A DNA stretch of 64,000 nucleotides from Acidimicrobiales bacterium (GCA_040219085.1 JAVJTC010000024.1:1-64000); one strand, 5' to 3'; numbered from the stretch's first letter, positions 41,210-50,440 are shown. The notes: generated by a model from the sequence alone, not told the origin. A program made the numbers and translations.

Positions 41210-41605
41210 ATGCGCCTGCAGCTCGCCCTCGATGTCAGCGACCTCGACGAGGCCGTCGATTTCTACTCGAAGATGTTCGCCACCCCCGTTTCGAAGCGGA
41301 AGCCCGGCTACGCCAACTTCGAGATCGAGAACCCACCTCTCAAGCTGGTCCTCTTCGAGAACCCGGCGAACGCCGGCGGGATCAACCACCTGGGCGTCGA
41401 GGCCACGACCGCCGACGAGGTGACGGCTGCGGACGGGCGACTCACCGACTCGGGACTGACCACCACCGGGGTCGATGACACCGTGTGCTGCTACGCCGAG
41501 AAGACCGAGACCTGGCTGGACGGTCCCGACGGAGCCCGCTGGGAGTGGTACGTCAAGAACGCCGACGCCGAGGTGGTCAGCCCGGACGCCGCCTGCTGCA
41601 CCTGA
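41210..41605 (+). CDS. arsI: ArsI-type C-As lyase / CadI-like VOC metalloenzyme
   Basis: 131 residues, vicinal-oxygen-chelate fold. LALDVSDLDEAVDFYSKMFATP starts it, INHLGVE carries a metal-binding His, and TVCCYAEKTETWLDGPDGARWEWYV has the vicinal Cys-Cys pair and a Glu ligand typical of ArsI. ArsI is an Fe(II)/O2-dependent lyase that breaks the C-As bond of trivalent organoarsenicals. A second vicinal pair ends the protein (DAACCT), which is unusual. ATG 41210 has GGAAGAAG upstream. No arsenite pump (arsB/acr3) or arsM is adjacent. Confidence 0.78.
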   Translation: MRLQLALDVSDLDEAVDFYSKMFATPVSKRKPGYANFEIENPPLKLVLFENPANAGGINHLGVEATTADEVTAADGRLTDSGLTTTGVDDTVCCYAEKTETWLDGPDGARWEWYVKNADAEVVSPDAACCT

Positions 41606-41614
41606 CGACGGCGG

Positions 41615-41620
41615 TAGCGT
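41615..41620 (+). promoter_or_regulatory. -10 box TAGCGT of prfC (leaderless)
   Basis: Six nt before GTG 41627, just after the arsI stop. Confidence 0.5.
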
Positions 41621-41626
41621 CGGGGG

Positions 41627-43192
41627 GTGTCCGACATCAGTCGCGAGGCCGCCCGCCGGCGCACCTTCGCGATCATCTCCCACCCCGACGCCGGCAAGAC
41701 CACGCTCACCGAGAAGTTCCTCCTCTACTCCGGGGCGGTCCTCGAGGCCGGAGCCGTGAAAGCCCGCTCCGGGCGGCGTTCGGCCACCTCGGACTGGATG
41801 GAGATGGAGCAGCAACGCGGCATCTCCGTGGCCTCGACCGTCCTGCAGTTCGACTACGACGACCACGTGATCAACCTTCTCGACACGCCGGGCCACCGCG
41901 ACTTCTCCGAAGACACCTACAGGGTTCTCGCCGCGGTGGACGCCGCCGTCATGGTTCTCGACACCGCCAAGGGCATCGAGGCCCAGACCCTCAAGCTCTT
42001 CGAGGTGTGCCGGGCGCGCGGCGTCCCGATCCTCACGTTCCTCAACAAGTTCGACCGGCCCGGGCGCGAACCGCTCGAGCTCATCGACGAGATCAGCGAC
42101 CAGATCGACCTGCGGGCCACCCCGATCACCTGGCCGGTCGGCATCCCGGGTGACTTCCGCGGGGTGATCGACCGTCGTAGCGGTGAGTTCATCCGCTACA
42201 CCCGCACCGCCCGCGGCGCCACGGCCGCGCCCGAGGAGATCGTCGACGCGGTGCGGGCCATCGACGAAGAGGGCGAGGCGTTCGAACAGGCGGTCGAGGA
42301 GACCGAACTGCTCGACGCCGTCGGGGCCGACTACGACGAGAAGTCCTTTCTCGCCGGCGAGAGTTCCCCCCTGTTCGTCGGCTCGGCTCTGACCAACTTC
42401 GGTGTGCGCCACCTCCTCGACGCCGTCGTCTCCTACGCCCCGCCTCCCTCCCCCACCGAGGACCGCGCCGGCGTCCCTCGGGCTCTCGACGAGCCGTTCG
42501 CCGGAACGGTGTTCAAGGTCCAAGCCAACCTCGACCCCGCCCATCGCGACAGGATCGCGTTCGTCCGGGTCCACTCGGGCCGCTTCGAGCGGGGCATGAC
42601 GCTGATCCACGGACCCTCGGGCAAGCCGTTCGGCACGAAGTACGCGACGTCGGTGTTCGGCTCGGAGCGCGACACGATCGACGAAGCCTGGCCCGGCGAC
42701 GTGATCGGACTCGTGAACGCAGCCGATCTCCGCATCGGCGACACGCTCTACGACGGCGCTCCCGTCGAGTTCCCCCCGATCCCGCGCTTCGTCCCCGAGG
42801 TGTTCTGCGAGGCACGGCCCCGCGACGTCTCCCGCTTCAAGCAGTTCCGCCGCGGCCTCGAGCAACTCGAGGAGGAAGGCGTCGTGCAGGTGCTACGGCG
42901 CGATATCGCCAGCGATGTCGCGCCGGTGCTCGCCGCCGTCGGTCGGATGCAGTTCGACGTCACCGCCTACCGCCTCGAGCACGAGTTCGGTGCCGAGGTC
43001 GACCTGTCGCCGTTGCCCTACGAGGCCGCTCGGCGAACCGACGAGGAGTCCGCCCCCCGACTCGCCCGGATGTCGAGCGTCGCCGTGCTGACCCGCACCG
43101 ACGGCGCGCTCCTCGCGCTCTTCGAGAGCCCGTTCTGGCTCCGCCGGGTGGAGGCCGACCACCCCGAGCTCACTCTCGAGACGCTGAGCTGA
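41627..43192 (+). CDS. prfC: Peptide chain release factor 3
   Basis: 521 residues, translational GTPase. G1 SHPDAGKTTLTEKFLL (about 18-33), G2 region RSATSDWMEMEQQRGISVASTVLQF, G3 DTPGHRDFSEDTYR (about 85-98), G4 FLNKFDRPGR (about 138-147). Beyond the G domain, the RF3-specific part ends with PLPYEAARRTDE and PFWLRRVEADHPELTLETLS. It recycles RF1/RF2 from the ribosome after termination. The start GTG 41627 gives the short MSDISREAARRRTFA lead. Confidence 0.92.
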   Translation: MSDISREAARRRTFAIISHPDAGKTTLTEKFLLYSGAVLEAGAVKARSGRRSATSDWMEMEQQRGISVASTVLQFDYDDHVINLLDTPGHRDFSEDTYRVLAAVDAAVMVLDTAKGIEAQTLKLFEVCRARGVPILTFLNKFDRPGREPLELIDEISDQIDLRATPITWPVGIPGDFRGVIDRRSGEFIRYTRTARGATAAPEEIVDAVRAIDEEGEAFEQAVEETELLDAVGADYDEKSFLAGESSPLFVGSALTNFGVRHLLDAVVSYAPPPSPTEDRAGVPRALDEPFAGTVFKVQANLDPAHRDRIAFVRVHSGRFERGMTLIHGPSGKPFGTKYATSVFGSERDTIDEAWPGDVIGLVNAADLRIGDTLYDGAPVEFPPIPRFVPEVFCEARPRDVSRFKQFRRGLEQLEEEGVVQVLRRDIASDVAPVLAAVGRMQFDVTAYRLEHEFGAEVDLSPLPYEAARRTDEESAPRLARMSSVAVLTRTDGALLALFESPFWLRRVEADHPELTLETLS

Positions 43193-43229
43193 CCGCCCCG
43201 GCGAGGCGGTTCCTCCCCCCCGGGGCGAG

Positions 43230-43235
43230 TACCGT
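43230..43235 (+). promoter_or_regulatory. -10 box TACCGT of the malic enzyme gene (leaderless)
   Basis: Six nt before GTG 43242. Confidence 0.5.
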
Positions 43236-43241
43236 CGGTCC

Positions 43242-44654
<1,413 letters not shown>

Positions 44655-44702
44655 ACCCGCACTACGGTCCCACACCACGACAGTCGACCAGAGGGAACGA
44701 AC

Positions 44703-45299
44703 ATGCGTCTGCAGCCGGGGATCAGCACAAGGCCGTACGAGGAGCTGCTCGCGGAGACCACCGATCCGCTGCACCGCCGGATCCTGGAACTGACGATCCT
44801 GCACTTCCGCTACGAGGGGCTGTGCCAGATCGATGATCTGATGGCGACCGTGGCGCCGAACCCCCGCTACGTGCTGCACGGCGGGCCCTGGGGCTACCTC
44901 GTTCTCGAGGGCCGCGAGGCCGTCGCCGAGATGTACGACGGGCTCACGACGGCCGCGTCGATCATCGAGTCCGAGACCCGCCACATCGCGCTCGCGGACT
45001 GGGGCATCTCGTTCCACACGCTCGTGAAACACCAGATCCCCGGACGACACCTCCTCGAGTGGGGCCCTCAGGACTACGACCACAGCCATCTGGGCGGCAT
45101 CGACGACGACGCCCATTACCTCGTGCAGATCGACTCGTCGGCGCTGTTCACCTACGACAGCTTCGACGGGGAGGTGCTGCTCACCGGCGAGATCGTGTGG
45201 TGGCACAACCCGCCGGGCAGCGTGACGCTGATGGACCCCGCCGACGTGCTCAGCGCGCAGGACGCCCGCTCGGACTGGATGGCCCACCTCAGCGCGTAG
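44703..45299 (+). CDS. SnoaL/NTF2-like protein
   Basis: 198 residues. Helical start (LHRRILELTILHFRYEGLCQIDDLMATVAPNPRYVLHG) leading into a cone-like beta sheet (LVLEGREAVAEMYDGL, HLLEWGPQDYDHSHLGGIDD, GEVLLTGEIVWWH), as in NTF2-like ketosteroid isomerase/SnoaL proteins. Function unknown. GAGGGAA precedes ATG 44703, and a TACGGT -10 box at 44663-44668 gives a leader of about 30 nt. The 3' end overlaps the convergent LLM gene by 11 nt. Confidence 0.6.
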   Translation: MRLQPGISTRPYEELLAETTDPLHRRILELTILHFRYEGLCQIDDLMATVAPNPRYVLHGGPWGYLVLEGREAVAEMYDGLTTAASIIESETRHIALADWGISFHTLVKHQIPGRHLLEWGPQDYDHSHLGGIDDDAHYLVQIDSSALFTYDSFDGEVLLTGEIVWWHNPPGSVTLMDPADVLSAQDARSDWMAHLSA

Positions 45300-46221
45300 C
45301 GGGGCGGATGATCTCCTCCATCAGACGATCCATCCGGGCGATCCGATCATCGGGGTGGACGTTGAAGTCGGCGACCATCAACTCGTCACAGCCGAGGCCC
45401 GGATAGCGCGCGATCACCGCGCGCAACTCCTCGGGGGTACCGATCAGCATCTTCGGACCCGAGTGGACCTCACGGGCAGCGGCAGCCGCAGACGGATCGT
45501 CGTGGATCTGGATCATCACCGCTGCACTTCGTCGGATCTCCGCCGGGTCTCGCCCGACATCGCGGCACAACCGGTCGAGGACGGCGCTCTTCGCGGCGAA
45601 GCGCTCCGGATCGGCCCAGAGGTTCCACTCATCGGCATGGCGGGCGACCACGGGCATCATCAGCTTCTCGCCCTGCGCGCCGAGCATCAGGGGCAGCTCA
45701 CCGAGGGGCTTCGGCTCGGCCGGCGCCGAGTCCAGCCGGTAATGGCGTCCCACGAAGTCCGTGCGTTCGCGCCCCAGGAGACCGAGCAGGACCCGACAGG
45801 CCTCGTCGAGGCGACGGGCACGCCCGGCGGGGGACGGATAGGCGAGTCCGTAGTGGCGGTGCTCGTTCTCCTGCCACCCTGCCCCGAGGCCGAGAACGGC
45901 CCTCCCACCGCTGATGTGGTCGACGGTGGCGGCCATCTTGGCCACCAGTGCCGGATGCCGGTACGTGTTACCCGTGACGAGCACGCCGAGGCGGACCCGG
46001 GTCACCGATGCCGCCAGCCCGGCGAGCAGGGTCCACCCTTCCAACGTCGCCGTGAGCTCCGGGTCGACCGCCGGTTCGGGTTCGTCGCCGTATCCCGACT
46101 CGGGTGGCATGAAGTGGTCGGGGACCCAGATCCCGTCCCAGCCGGTGTCGGCCGCATGGCGACAGGACGTCACGATGTCGTCCCAGGTGTTCATGCTGCT
46201 CGTCCAGTGGCTGACCCGCAT
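45289..46221 (-). CDS. F420-dependent LLM-class oxidoreductase
   Basis: 310 residues. MRVSHWTSSMNTWDDIVTSCRHAADTGWDGIWVPDHF opens the luciferase-like barrel. LGVLVTGNTYRHPALVAKMAATVDHISGGRAVLGLGAGWQENEH (about 80-123) is the signature of the TIGR03560-like F420 group. Substrate unknown. It is of a different subgroup from the 23-kb enzyme. ATG 46221 is leaderless. Confidence 0.83.
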   Translation of the reverse strand: MRVSHWTSSMNTWDDIVTSCRHAADTGWDGIWVPDHFMPPESGYGDEPEPAVDPELTATLEGWTLLAGLAASVTRVRLGVLVTGNTYRHPALVAKMAATVDHISGGRAVLGLGAGWQENEHRHYGLAYPSPAGRARRLDEACRVLLGLLGRERTDFVGRHYRLDSAPAEPKPLGELPLMLGAQGEKLMMPVVARHADEWNLWADPERFAAKSAVLDRLCRDVGRDPAEIRRSAAVMIQIHDDPSAAAAAREVHSGPKMLIGTPEELRAVIARYPGLGCDELMVADFNVHPDDRIARMDRLMEEIIRPATR

Positions 46222-46229
46222 GTCGTCAG

Positions 46230-46235
46230 AGGCTA
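46230..46235 (-). promoter_or_regulatory. -10 box TAGCCT of the LLM gene (leaderless)
   Basis: Minus strand, 8 nt before ATG 46221. Confidence 0.45.
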
Positions 46236-46263
46236 GGCGCTGGTCCTGTTCACACTCGGCGCA

Positions 46264-46479
46264 CTAGTCCCCGCCGGCCCAGGGGCAGTGCCGACATCCC
46301 GTGTCACAGCACGCCCCCCGGTCGAGGAGATAGGCGGCCGTCATCACGAAGAGGCCCGTCTGCGGATCGATGTAGCCGGGTTCGCCCGCATCAACGGCAC
46401 GCCGGTGTGCGTCGAGGATCTCCCCCCGGCGGGGGTGATTCACCGCCAAGCGCGACGGATGAGGCTCGGGGACGCTCAA
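46264..46479 (-). CDS. DUF5522 small Cys-rich protein
   Basis: 71 residues. GYIDPQTGLFVMTAAYLLDRGACCDTGCRHCPW is the DUF5522 signature, with Cys 57, 58, 62 and 65 forming a likely metal or Fe-S site. Function not established. The start is TTG 46479, which overlaps the stop of the upstream winged-helix gene (TTGA), so expression depends on translation of that gene. Confidence 0.7.
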   Translation of the reverse strand: MSVPEPHPSRLAVNHPRRGEILDAHRRAVDAGEPGYIDPQTGLFVMTAAYLLDRGACCDTGCRHCPWAGGD

Positions 46480-46793
46480 CCGGCGGCGTCGGCGCCGAGG
46501 TGACTCAGCTCCAGCACCGGATCGAGCGCACCGAGTAGCTCACCGACGGTGCGGCCTGCATCGAGGCGATGCCGGAGAGTCGCGTCGTATGCCACGCTGT
46601 AGACGTTGCGGCGTCCCTGGCGTTCCCGCCGCAGGTAGCCACCCGCCTCGAGTTCGCCGACGATGCGTTGAACCGCACCCTCCGTCACCCCGACCATCTC
46701 GGCGATGTCCCGTTGACGGAGGCCGGGCTCCCTGTGGATCACCAGGAGCACATGGGCGTGGTTCGTCAGGAAGGTCCAGGTCTCGTCCGCCAT
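46476..46793 (-). CDS. Winged-helix (MarR-like) regulator
   Basis: 105 residues. WTFLTNHAHVLLVIHREPGLRQRDIAEMVGVTEGAVQRIVGELEAGGYLRRERQGRRNVYSV (about 5-67) is a single winged helix-turn-helix with the wing 'RQGRRNVYSV'; the remainder is a short helical tail (LLGALDPVLELSHLG). Probably a dimeric transcription regulator. An 18-nt inverted repeat covers its own promoter, which suggests autoregulation. Coupled to the DUF5522 gene. Confidence 0.72.
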   Translation of the reverse strand: MADETWTFLTNHAHVLLVIHREPGLRQRDIAEMVGVTEGAVQRIVGELEAGGYLRRERQGRRNVYSVAYDATLRHRLDAGRTVGELLGALDPVLELSHLGADAAG

Positions 46794-46828
46794 GGGGAAC
46801 GGCTCAACTCCTCGGGTTGGTCGACACA

Positions 46829-46859
46829 GGGACAGACCCCGCTGAAGGGACAGACCCTG
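46829..46859. repeat. Tandem imperfect repeat of GGGACAGACCC
   Basis: GGGACAGACCC-CGCTGAA followed directly by GGGACAGACCC-TGCTGAA, in the presumed 5' leader of the winged-helix gene. As RNA on the minus strand it reads GGGUCUGUCCC twice, each copy self-complementary at its ends, so it could form small hairpins. Confidence 0.45.
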
Positions 46860-46877
46860 CTGAACATACTTGTTCAG
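46860..46877. promoter_or_regulatory. Inverted repeat CTGAACA-tact-TGTTCAG, candidate operator
   Basis: A perfect 7+7 repeat with a 4-nt centre. On the minus strand it overlaps a TATGTT hexamer that is the best -10 box for the winged-helix gene, so a bound dimer would block the promoter. Confidence 0.5.
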
Positions 46878-46914
46878 TAGATGGTATTCGACGTCGCCCG
46901 ATTTCGCACCCGCT

Positions 46915-47487
46915 TCAGTCAGAAGGGGCGACGAGCTGGATCTCCAGTTCGATGGTGACCTTGTCGCCGATGGCGACCTTGTCCGCTCCGAGTGGGACGT
47001 CGAAGCTGATGCCGAAGTCCTTCCGGCTGATCGCGGACGTCGCCGAGAAGCCGGCCCTGGTGGAGTCGTCCATCGGGTAGACCTCGGTCCCGTGGAGTTC
47101 GACGCTGAAGCTGACCGGTCGGGTCGTCCCGGCGAGGGTGAGCTCACCGTCGAGGCGGTAGTCGTCGCCGTCGGCCACGACGCCGGTCGAGCGGAACGTC
47201 ATGGTCGGGTTGGTGTCGACGGAGAAGAAGTCGCCCGAGCGCAGGTGGGCGTCGCGGTCGGCGTTGTTGGTATCGACCGACGCCATCTGGACCTCGGCGT
47301 CCACCCGGGTGTCCGCGACGGAGTCCCCGACCACGACGGCGCCGGAGAAGTCGTTGAAACGGCCTCGGACCTTGGCGAGGCCGAGGTGGCGCACGGTGAA
47401 CTCGACCGCGCTGTGGACGGTGTCCACCGACCAGGTGCCGGCGGCGAGGGGCATTTCGTGGGTCGTGGTGGCTGTGGGGGTGCTCAT
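46915..47487 (-). CDS. YceI-family protein
   Basis: 190 residues, single lipocalin-like barrel. AAGTWSVDTVHSAVEFTVRHLGLAKVRGRFNDFSGAVVV (about 15-53), SVDTNNADRDAHLRSGDFF and a C-terminal DKVTIELEIQLV are the family motifs. YceI proteins bind isoprenoid or lipid ligands. No signal peptide is seen, so it is cytosolic here. GGGAGGA precedes ATG 47487; an earlier in-frame ATG lies inside the operator region and is unlikely. Divergent from a MarR regulator, its probable repressor. Confidence 0.85.
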   Translation of the reverse strand: MSTPTATTTHEMPLAAGTWSVDTVHSAVEFTVRHLGLAKVRGRFNDFSGAVVVGDSVADTRVDAEVQMASVDTNNADRDAHLRSGDFFSVDTNPTMTFRSTGVVADGDDYRLDGELTLAGTTRPVSFSVELHGTEVYPMDDSTRAGFSATSAISRKDFGISFDVPLGADKVAIGDKVTIELEIQLVAPSD

Positions 47488-47521
47488 CGGTGTCGTCCTC
47501 CCGGCCCGAGGGCCAATCTGT

Positions 47522-47572
47522 TTAGATTTGAACTTGTATGTCCACCGTAGCGGGTAGTTCAAACTTTGACAA
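47522..47572. promoter_or_regulatory. Operator-like sequences in the yceI/marR interval
   Basis: TTTGAAC (47527-47533) and GTTCAAA (47557-47563) form an inverted repeat with a 23-nt spacer. The second arm is also half of an imperfect local palindrome GTTCAAACTTTGAC. The interval of 106 nt is AT-richer than its surroundings. These are good candidates for MarR dimer sites controlling both genes. Confidence 0.45.
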
Positions 47573-47581
47573 CCCGTCGGC

Positions 47582-47587
47582 TAGGCT
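47582..47587 (+). promoter_or_regulatory. -10 box TAGGCT of the MarR gene (leaderless)
   Basis: Six nt before ATG 47594. Confidence 0.5.
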
Positions 47588-47593
47588 GTCCGT

Positions 47594-48085
47594 ATGGAAG
47601 CCCCGCCCGACCGCACCGACGCCGACGTCGACGTCGACTGGCTCGACGCCGACGAGCAGGTCGCATGGCGCGCCACCATCGAGGCGCTCAGCCGCCTCAC
47701 CGAGCGACTCGACGACGACCTCCGTGAGTTCGGAATCACCCTCGACGACTACGAGATCCTCGTGTTCCTCTCCGAGAGCGACGAGCGCCGGGCCCGGATG
47801 ACCGATCTCGCTCACCGACTGCTCACCTCGAAGTCGCGTCTCACCTACCGCATCGACCGACTCGAGAAGGCGGGCCTCGTGTGTCGCGAGGCGTGCCCCA
47901 CCGACGGCAGAGGAATCCACGCCCGCCTCACCGACGAGGGGTTCGCCCTGCTCGAACGGGCGGCGCGGGTTCACGTAACCGGGGTACGTGACCACCTCGT
48001 CGCCCACTTCGACCGGGCCGACTTCCTCGAGATGGGTCGATGGCTCTCGAAGGTGGCCGCATCCCTGCGCGAGAGCCACCCGTAG
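47594..48085 (+). CDS. MarR-family transcriptional regulator
   Basis: 163 residues. An acidic N-terminal arm (about 1-22) is followed by the MarR fold: LREFGITLDDYEILVFLSE, RMTDLAHRLLTSKSRLTYRIDRLEKAGLV (helix-turn-helix, about 73-101), wing CPTDGRGIHARLTDEG and C-terminal dimer helix. It likely represses the divergent YceI gene and itself. The TAG stop forms part of the next gene's -10 box. Confidence 0.85.
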   Translation: MEAPPDRTDADVDVDWLDADEQVAWRATIEALSRLTERLDDDLREFGITLDDYEILVFLSESDERRARMTDLAHRLLTSKSRLTYRIDRLEKAGLVCREACPTDGRGIHARLTDEGFALLERAARVHVTGVRDHLVAHFDRADFLEMGRWLSKVAASLRESHP

Positions 48086-48088
48086 AAT
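48083..48088 (+). promoter_or_regulatory. -10 box TAGAAT embedded in the marR stop codon
   Basis: TAG (48083-48085) is both stop codon and promoter; 5 nt follow to ATG 48094 of the SRPBCC gene. Confidence 0.5.
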
Positions 48089-48093
48089 CCACC

Positions 48094-48537
48094 ATGGCCC
48101 GATACGTCACCAGTCTCCGCACCTCGCGCTCCCCCGACGACGCGTTCGCCTACCTGGCGGATCTGCGCAACTTCGCCGAGTGGGACCCGAGCGTCAGCCG
48201 GGCCGACCTCGTCACCGGCACCGAACCGGGCCCCGACGCCGAATTCGACGTCAGCGTGGAGGTCGGGCCACGCACGCTCACCCTGCGCTACCGCACCGAG
48301 GTCCACGATCCGCCGCGCCGGGTACGAGTGAAAGCCGAGAGCCGCCTGCTCACCTCGATCGACACCATCAACGTGACCCCGGTGGGAGCGGGCTGCGAGA
48401 TCACCTACGACGCCGTTCTCCATCTGCCGTCGGGCCTTTCGCTACTCGACAGCCTGCTCGAGCGGGCCTTCCGTCGCACCGGGGACAAGGCCGCGGCGGG
48501 CCTGCGGCGGGTGTTCGACGCCGACGCACGACCGTGA
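48094..48537 (+). CDS. SRPBCC (START-like) protein
   Basis: 147 residues. MARYVTSLRTSRSPDDAFAYLADLRNFAEWDPSV is the standard opening of polyketide-cyclase/SRPBCC proteins, followed by a seven-strand sheet and a C-terminal helix (LLERAFRRTGDKAAAGLRRV). It binds a hydrophobic ligand in the cavity. Overlaps the following SDR by 4 nt (GTGA), so the pair probably handles the same ligand. Confidence 0.75.
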   Translation: MARYVTSLRTSRSPDDAFAYLADLRNFAEWDPSVSRADLVTGTEPGPDAEFDVSVEVGPRTLTLRYRTEVHDPPRRVRVKAESRLLTSIDTINVTPVGAGCEITYDAVLHLPSGLSLLDSLLERAFRRTGDKAAAGLRRVFDADARP

Positions 48538-49523
48538 GCCGCTGGACGGACCTCGCGGACACGGCGCTGGAGGTCCCCGTGGTGACCTCCTTCACGAGCA
48601 TCGGGTCCTCGCTGCGCCGACGCCTCGACGACTGGACCGACCTCGACGACTACGACCTCGGCGGCCGGGTCATCGTGATCACCGGCGCCACCTCCGGACT
48701 CGGACTCGCCGCCGCCCGCCAACTGGGCCGCTGCGGAGCCACCGTCGTCCTCGCCGGCCGGAACCCGGACAAGACGGCCCGTGTGCGGAGCGAGCTCGTC
48801 GCCGAAACCGGCTCGGACCGCTTCACCACGGTCACGATCGACACCGGTGACCTCGATGCAGTACGGGCGGCTGCCGCGACGATCCTCGCCGACCACGACC
48901 GACTCGACGTTCTCGTCCACAACGCCGGCGCGCTCTCCGACGAGCGCCGCGAGACGGCTGCCGGTACCGAGGTGACCATCGCGAGTCAGGTGGTGGGGCC
49001 GTTCCTGTTGACCTCACTACTCCTCGCCCGACTCGAGGCGTCGAGTCCGGCCCGGGTGCTGACGATGGCCTCAGGCGGGATGTACGCCGCGCCGTTGACC
49101 GTCAGCGATCTCGAGATGAGCCTCGACGACTACGGCGGTTCGGAGCAGTACGCGCGCGCGAAGCGGGCCCAGGTGACCCTCAACGAGATGTGGGCGGAGC
49201 GCTTCGCCGGCTCCGGCGTCCGGTTCCACGCGCTGCACCCCGGCTGGGCCGACACCCCGGGGGTGGAGGCGTCGCTGCCGACGTTCAGGCGGATCGTCGG
49301 ACCGCTGCTACGCACACCCGAAGACGGCGCGGACACGCTCGTGTGGCTCGCGGCCGACGACGGGGAACCGCTGGCCAGCTCCGGCGACTTCTGGCTCGAC
49401 CGGCGTCGCCGTTCCATCCACAAGCTCCCGACGACCCGCCGCAGCGACACGCCCGAACGCCGCGCCCGCCTGTGGGAGCGCTGTTGCGAGCTGGCCGGCG
49501 TGGATCCCGCCTCGCTCGTCTGA
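48534..49523 (+). CDS. SDR-family oxidoreductase
   Basis: 329 residues. A 40-residue N-terminal lead precedes the classical SDR: VIVITGATSGLGLAAARQLG (about 43-62), HNAG (about 127-130), catalytic Ser in LTMASGGMYAA and Tyr/Lys in YARAK (about 203-207). The retinol-dehydrogenase-like type acts on hydrophobic alcohols/ketones with NADP(H). The start GTG 48534 overlaps the SRPBCC stop. Confidence 0.8.
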   Translation: MSRWTDLADTALEVPVVTSFTSIGSSLRRRLDDWTDLDDYDLGGRVIVITGATSGLGLAAARQLGRCGATVVLAGRNPDKTARVRSELVAETGSDRFTTVTIDTGDLDAVRAAAATILADHDRLDVLVHNAGALSDERRETAAGTEVTIASQVVGPFLLTSLLLARLEASSPARVLTMASGGMYAAPLTVSDLEMSLDDYGGSEQYARAKRAQVTLNEMWAERFAGSGVRFHALHPGWADTPGVEASLPTFRRIVGPLLRTPEDGADTLVWLAADDGEPLASSGDFWLDRRRRSIHKLPTTRRSDTPERRARLWERCCELAGVDPASLV

Positions 49524-49526
49524 GGC

Positions 49527-50069
49527 TCAGTCGTCCCCACCGTCGGTGGCCTCGGGAGGGCGCCAGAAGGCCACGAGTGTGATCAACGCGCCACCCACCC
49601 CGGCCACGAGCGCGATCAGCAGTCCGGTCCAGCCCGTCAGGTCGTCCAATCCGGTCGCGTCGTCGATCGACCACTGCCCCGCCCCCAGCGTCGCCACCAC
49701 CAGCGAGAGGACGGTGAGCGTCATGAGGTACTCCCAACCCTCGGTCGGGCGGTTGAAGACCCAGAAACCCGCATCGCGGTGGTTGGTGACCCAGGCGACC
49801 ACGAGGACCCCGATGACGCCTGCGGACGCGACGGGGGTGAGGAAACCTGCCAGGAGCAGAGCGCCCGCTCCCATCTCGGTGATACTCGCCGTCCAGGCAT
49901 GGACGATCCCGGGCCGCATGCCCATGCTCTCGAACCAGCCCGCCGTTCCCTTGATCTTCCCACCGCCGAACACGTGGTTGTACCCGTGGGCGACCATGAC
50001 GACACCCAGGACGACCCGCAGCATCAGCAGTGCCAGGTTGATGGCGTCGAGATCCGCGTCTGCGATCAC
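49527..50069 (-). CDS. DoxX-family membrane protein
   Basis: 180 residues, four to five helices: LALLMLRVVLGVVMVAHGYNHVFGGGKIKGTAGWFESMGMRPG (about 12-54) is the DoxX signature with the conserved HGYxH. A second TM block (TPVASAGVIGVLVVAWVTN) and a C-terminal helix follow. The family is linked to thiosulfate:quinone reduction or redox homeostasis in some organisms. GTG 50069 with GGGGAG upstream. Confidence 0.8.
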   Translation of the reverse strand: MIADADLDAINLALLMLRVVLGVVMVAHGYNHVFGGGKIKGTAGWFESMGMRPGIVHAWTASITEMGAGALLLAGFLTPVASAGVIGVLVVAWVTNHRDAGFWVFNRPTEGWEYLMTLTVLSLVVATLGAGQWSIDDATGLDDLTGWTGLLIALVAGVGGALITLVAFWRPPEATDGGDD

Positions 50070-50118
50070 GTGTGCTCCCCTACTCCGGCGTACCGGTCCG
50101 ACGTCGCCGGCCCGAACC

Positions 50119-50124
50119 TAGCCT
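50119..50124 (+). promoter_or_regulatory. -10 box TAGCCT of the 85-residue membrane protein gene
   Basis: Seven nt before ATG 50132 (the seven nt include GGAG, which could also aid initiation). Confidence 0.45.
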
Positions 50125-50131
50125 GGAGACC

Positions 50132-50389
50132 ATGTTCGGCACCGTGATCCAGATCCTGATCGCCATCGCGATCGGTGTGGCGATCATCTGGTCGGGCCTG
50201 GCCGTGCTGCGGGCCCTGGCCCAACCGATGCCCGAACCTCCCCCTCCCGGCGAGCTCCGGAAGGTGAAGATCGCGTTCCGCTGCTCGATGTGTGGGACCG
50301 AGGTCCGTATGACGGTCGCCCCCGACGAGGACCCCCCGCCGCCCCGGCACTGCCTCGAGGACATGGACCTCGTCGCGCCCATCGAGTAG
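50132..50389 (+). CDS. Small membrane protein with CxxC motif, conserved crgA neighbour type
   Basis: 85 residues. One N-terminal helix (about 4-28: IQILIAIAIGVAIIWSGLAVLRAL), a proline-rich hinge (PMPEPPPPGE), then a compact cytosolic part KIAFRCSMCGTEVRMTVAPDEDPPPPRHC with three Cys and a His that may bind zinc. I recognise the 'RCSxCGTEVRMT' pattern as a recurrent actinobacterial small protein but not its function. It precedes crgA by 51 nt. Confidence 0.65.
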   Translation: MFGTVIQILIAIAIGVAIIWSGLAVLRALAQPMPEPPPPGELRKVKIAFRCSMCGTEVRMTVAPDEDPPPPRHCLEDMDLVAPIE

Positions 50390-50428
50390 CTCGACACGGC
50401 CCGGGAGGCCGACCGCTGCCCGAGCCTC

Positions 50429-50434
50429 TATCCT
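50429..50434 (+). promoter_or_regulatory. -10 box TATCCT of crgA (leaderless)
   Basis: Six nt before ATG 50441. Confidence 0.5.
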
Positions 50435-50440
50435 TGCGGC

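Noticed and set aside
40877-42865. 662-codon antisense frame over arsI and prfC
   Set aside because: Its end only runs into the arsR region out of frame with ArsR; the sense genes carry all recognised motifs.
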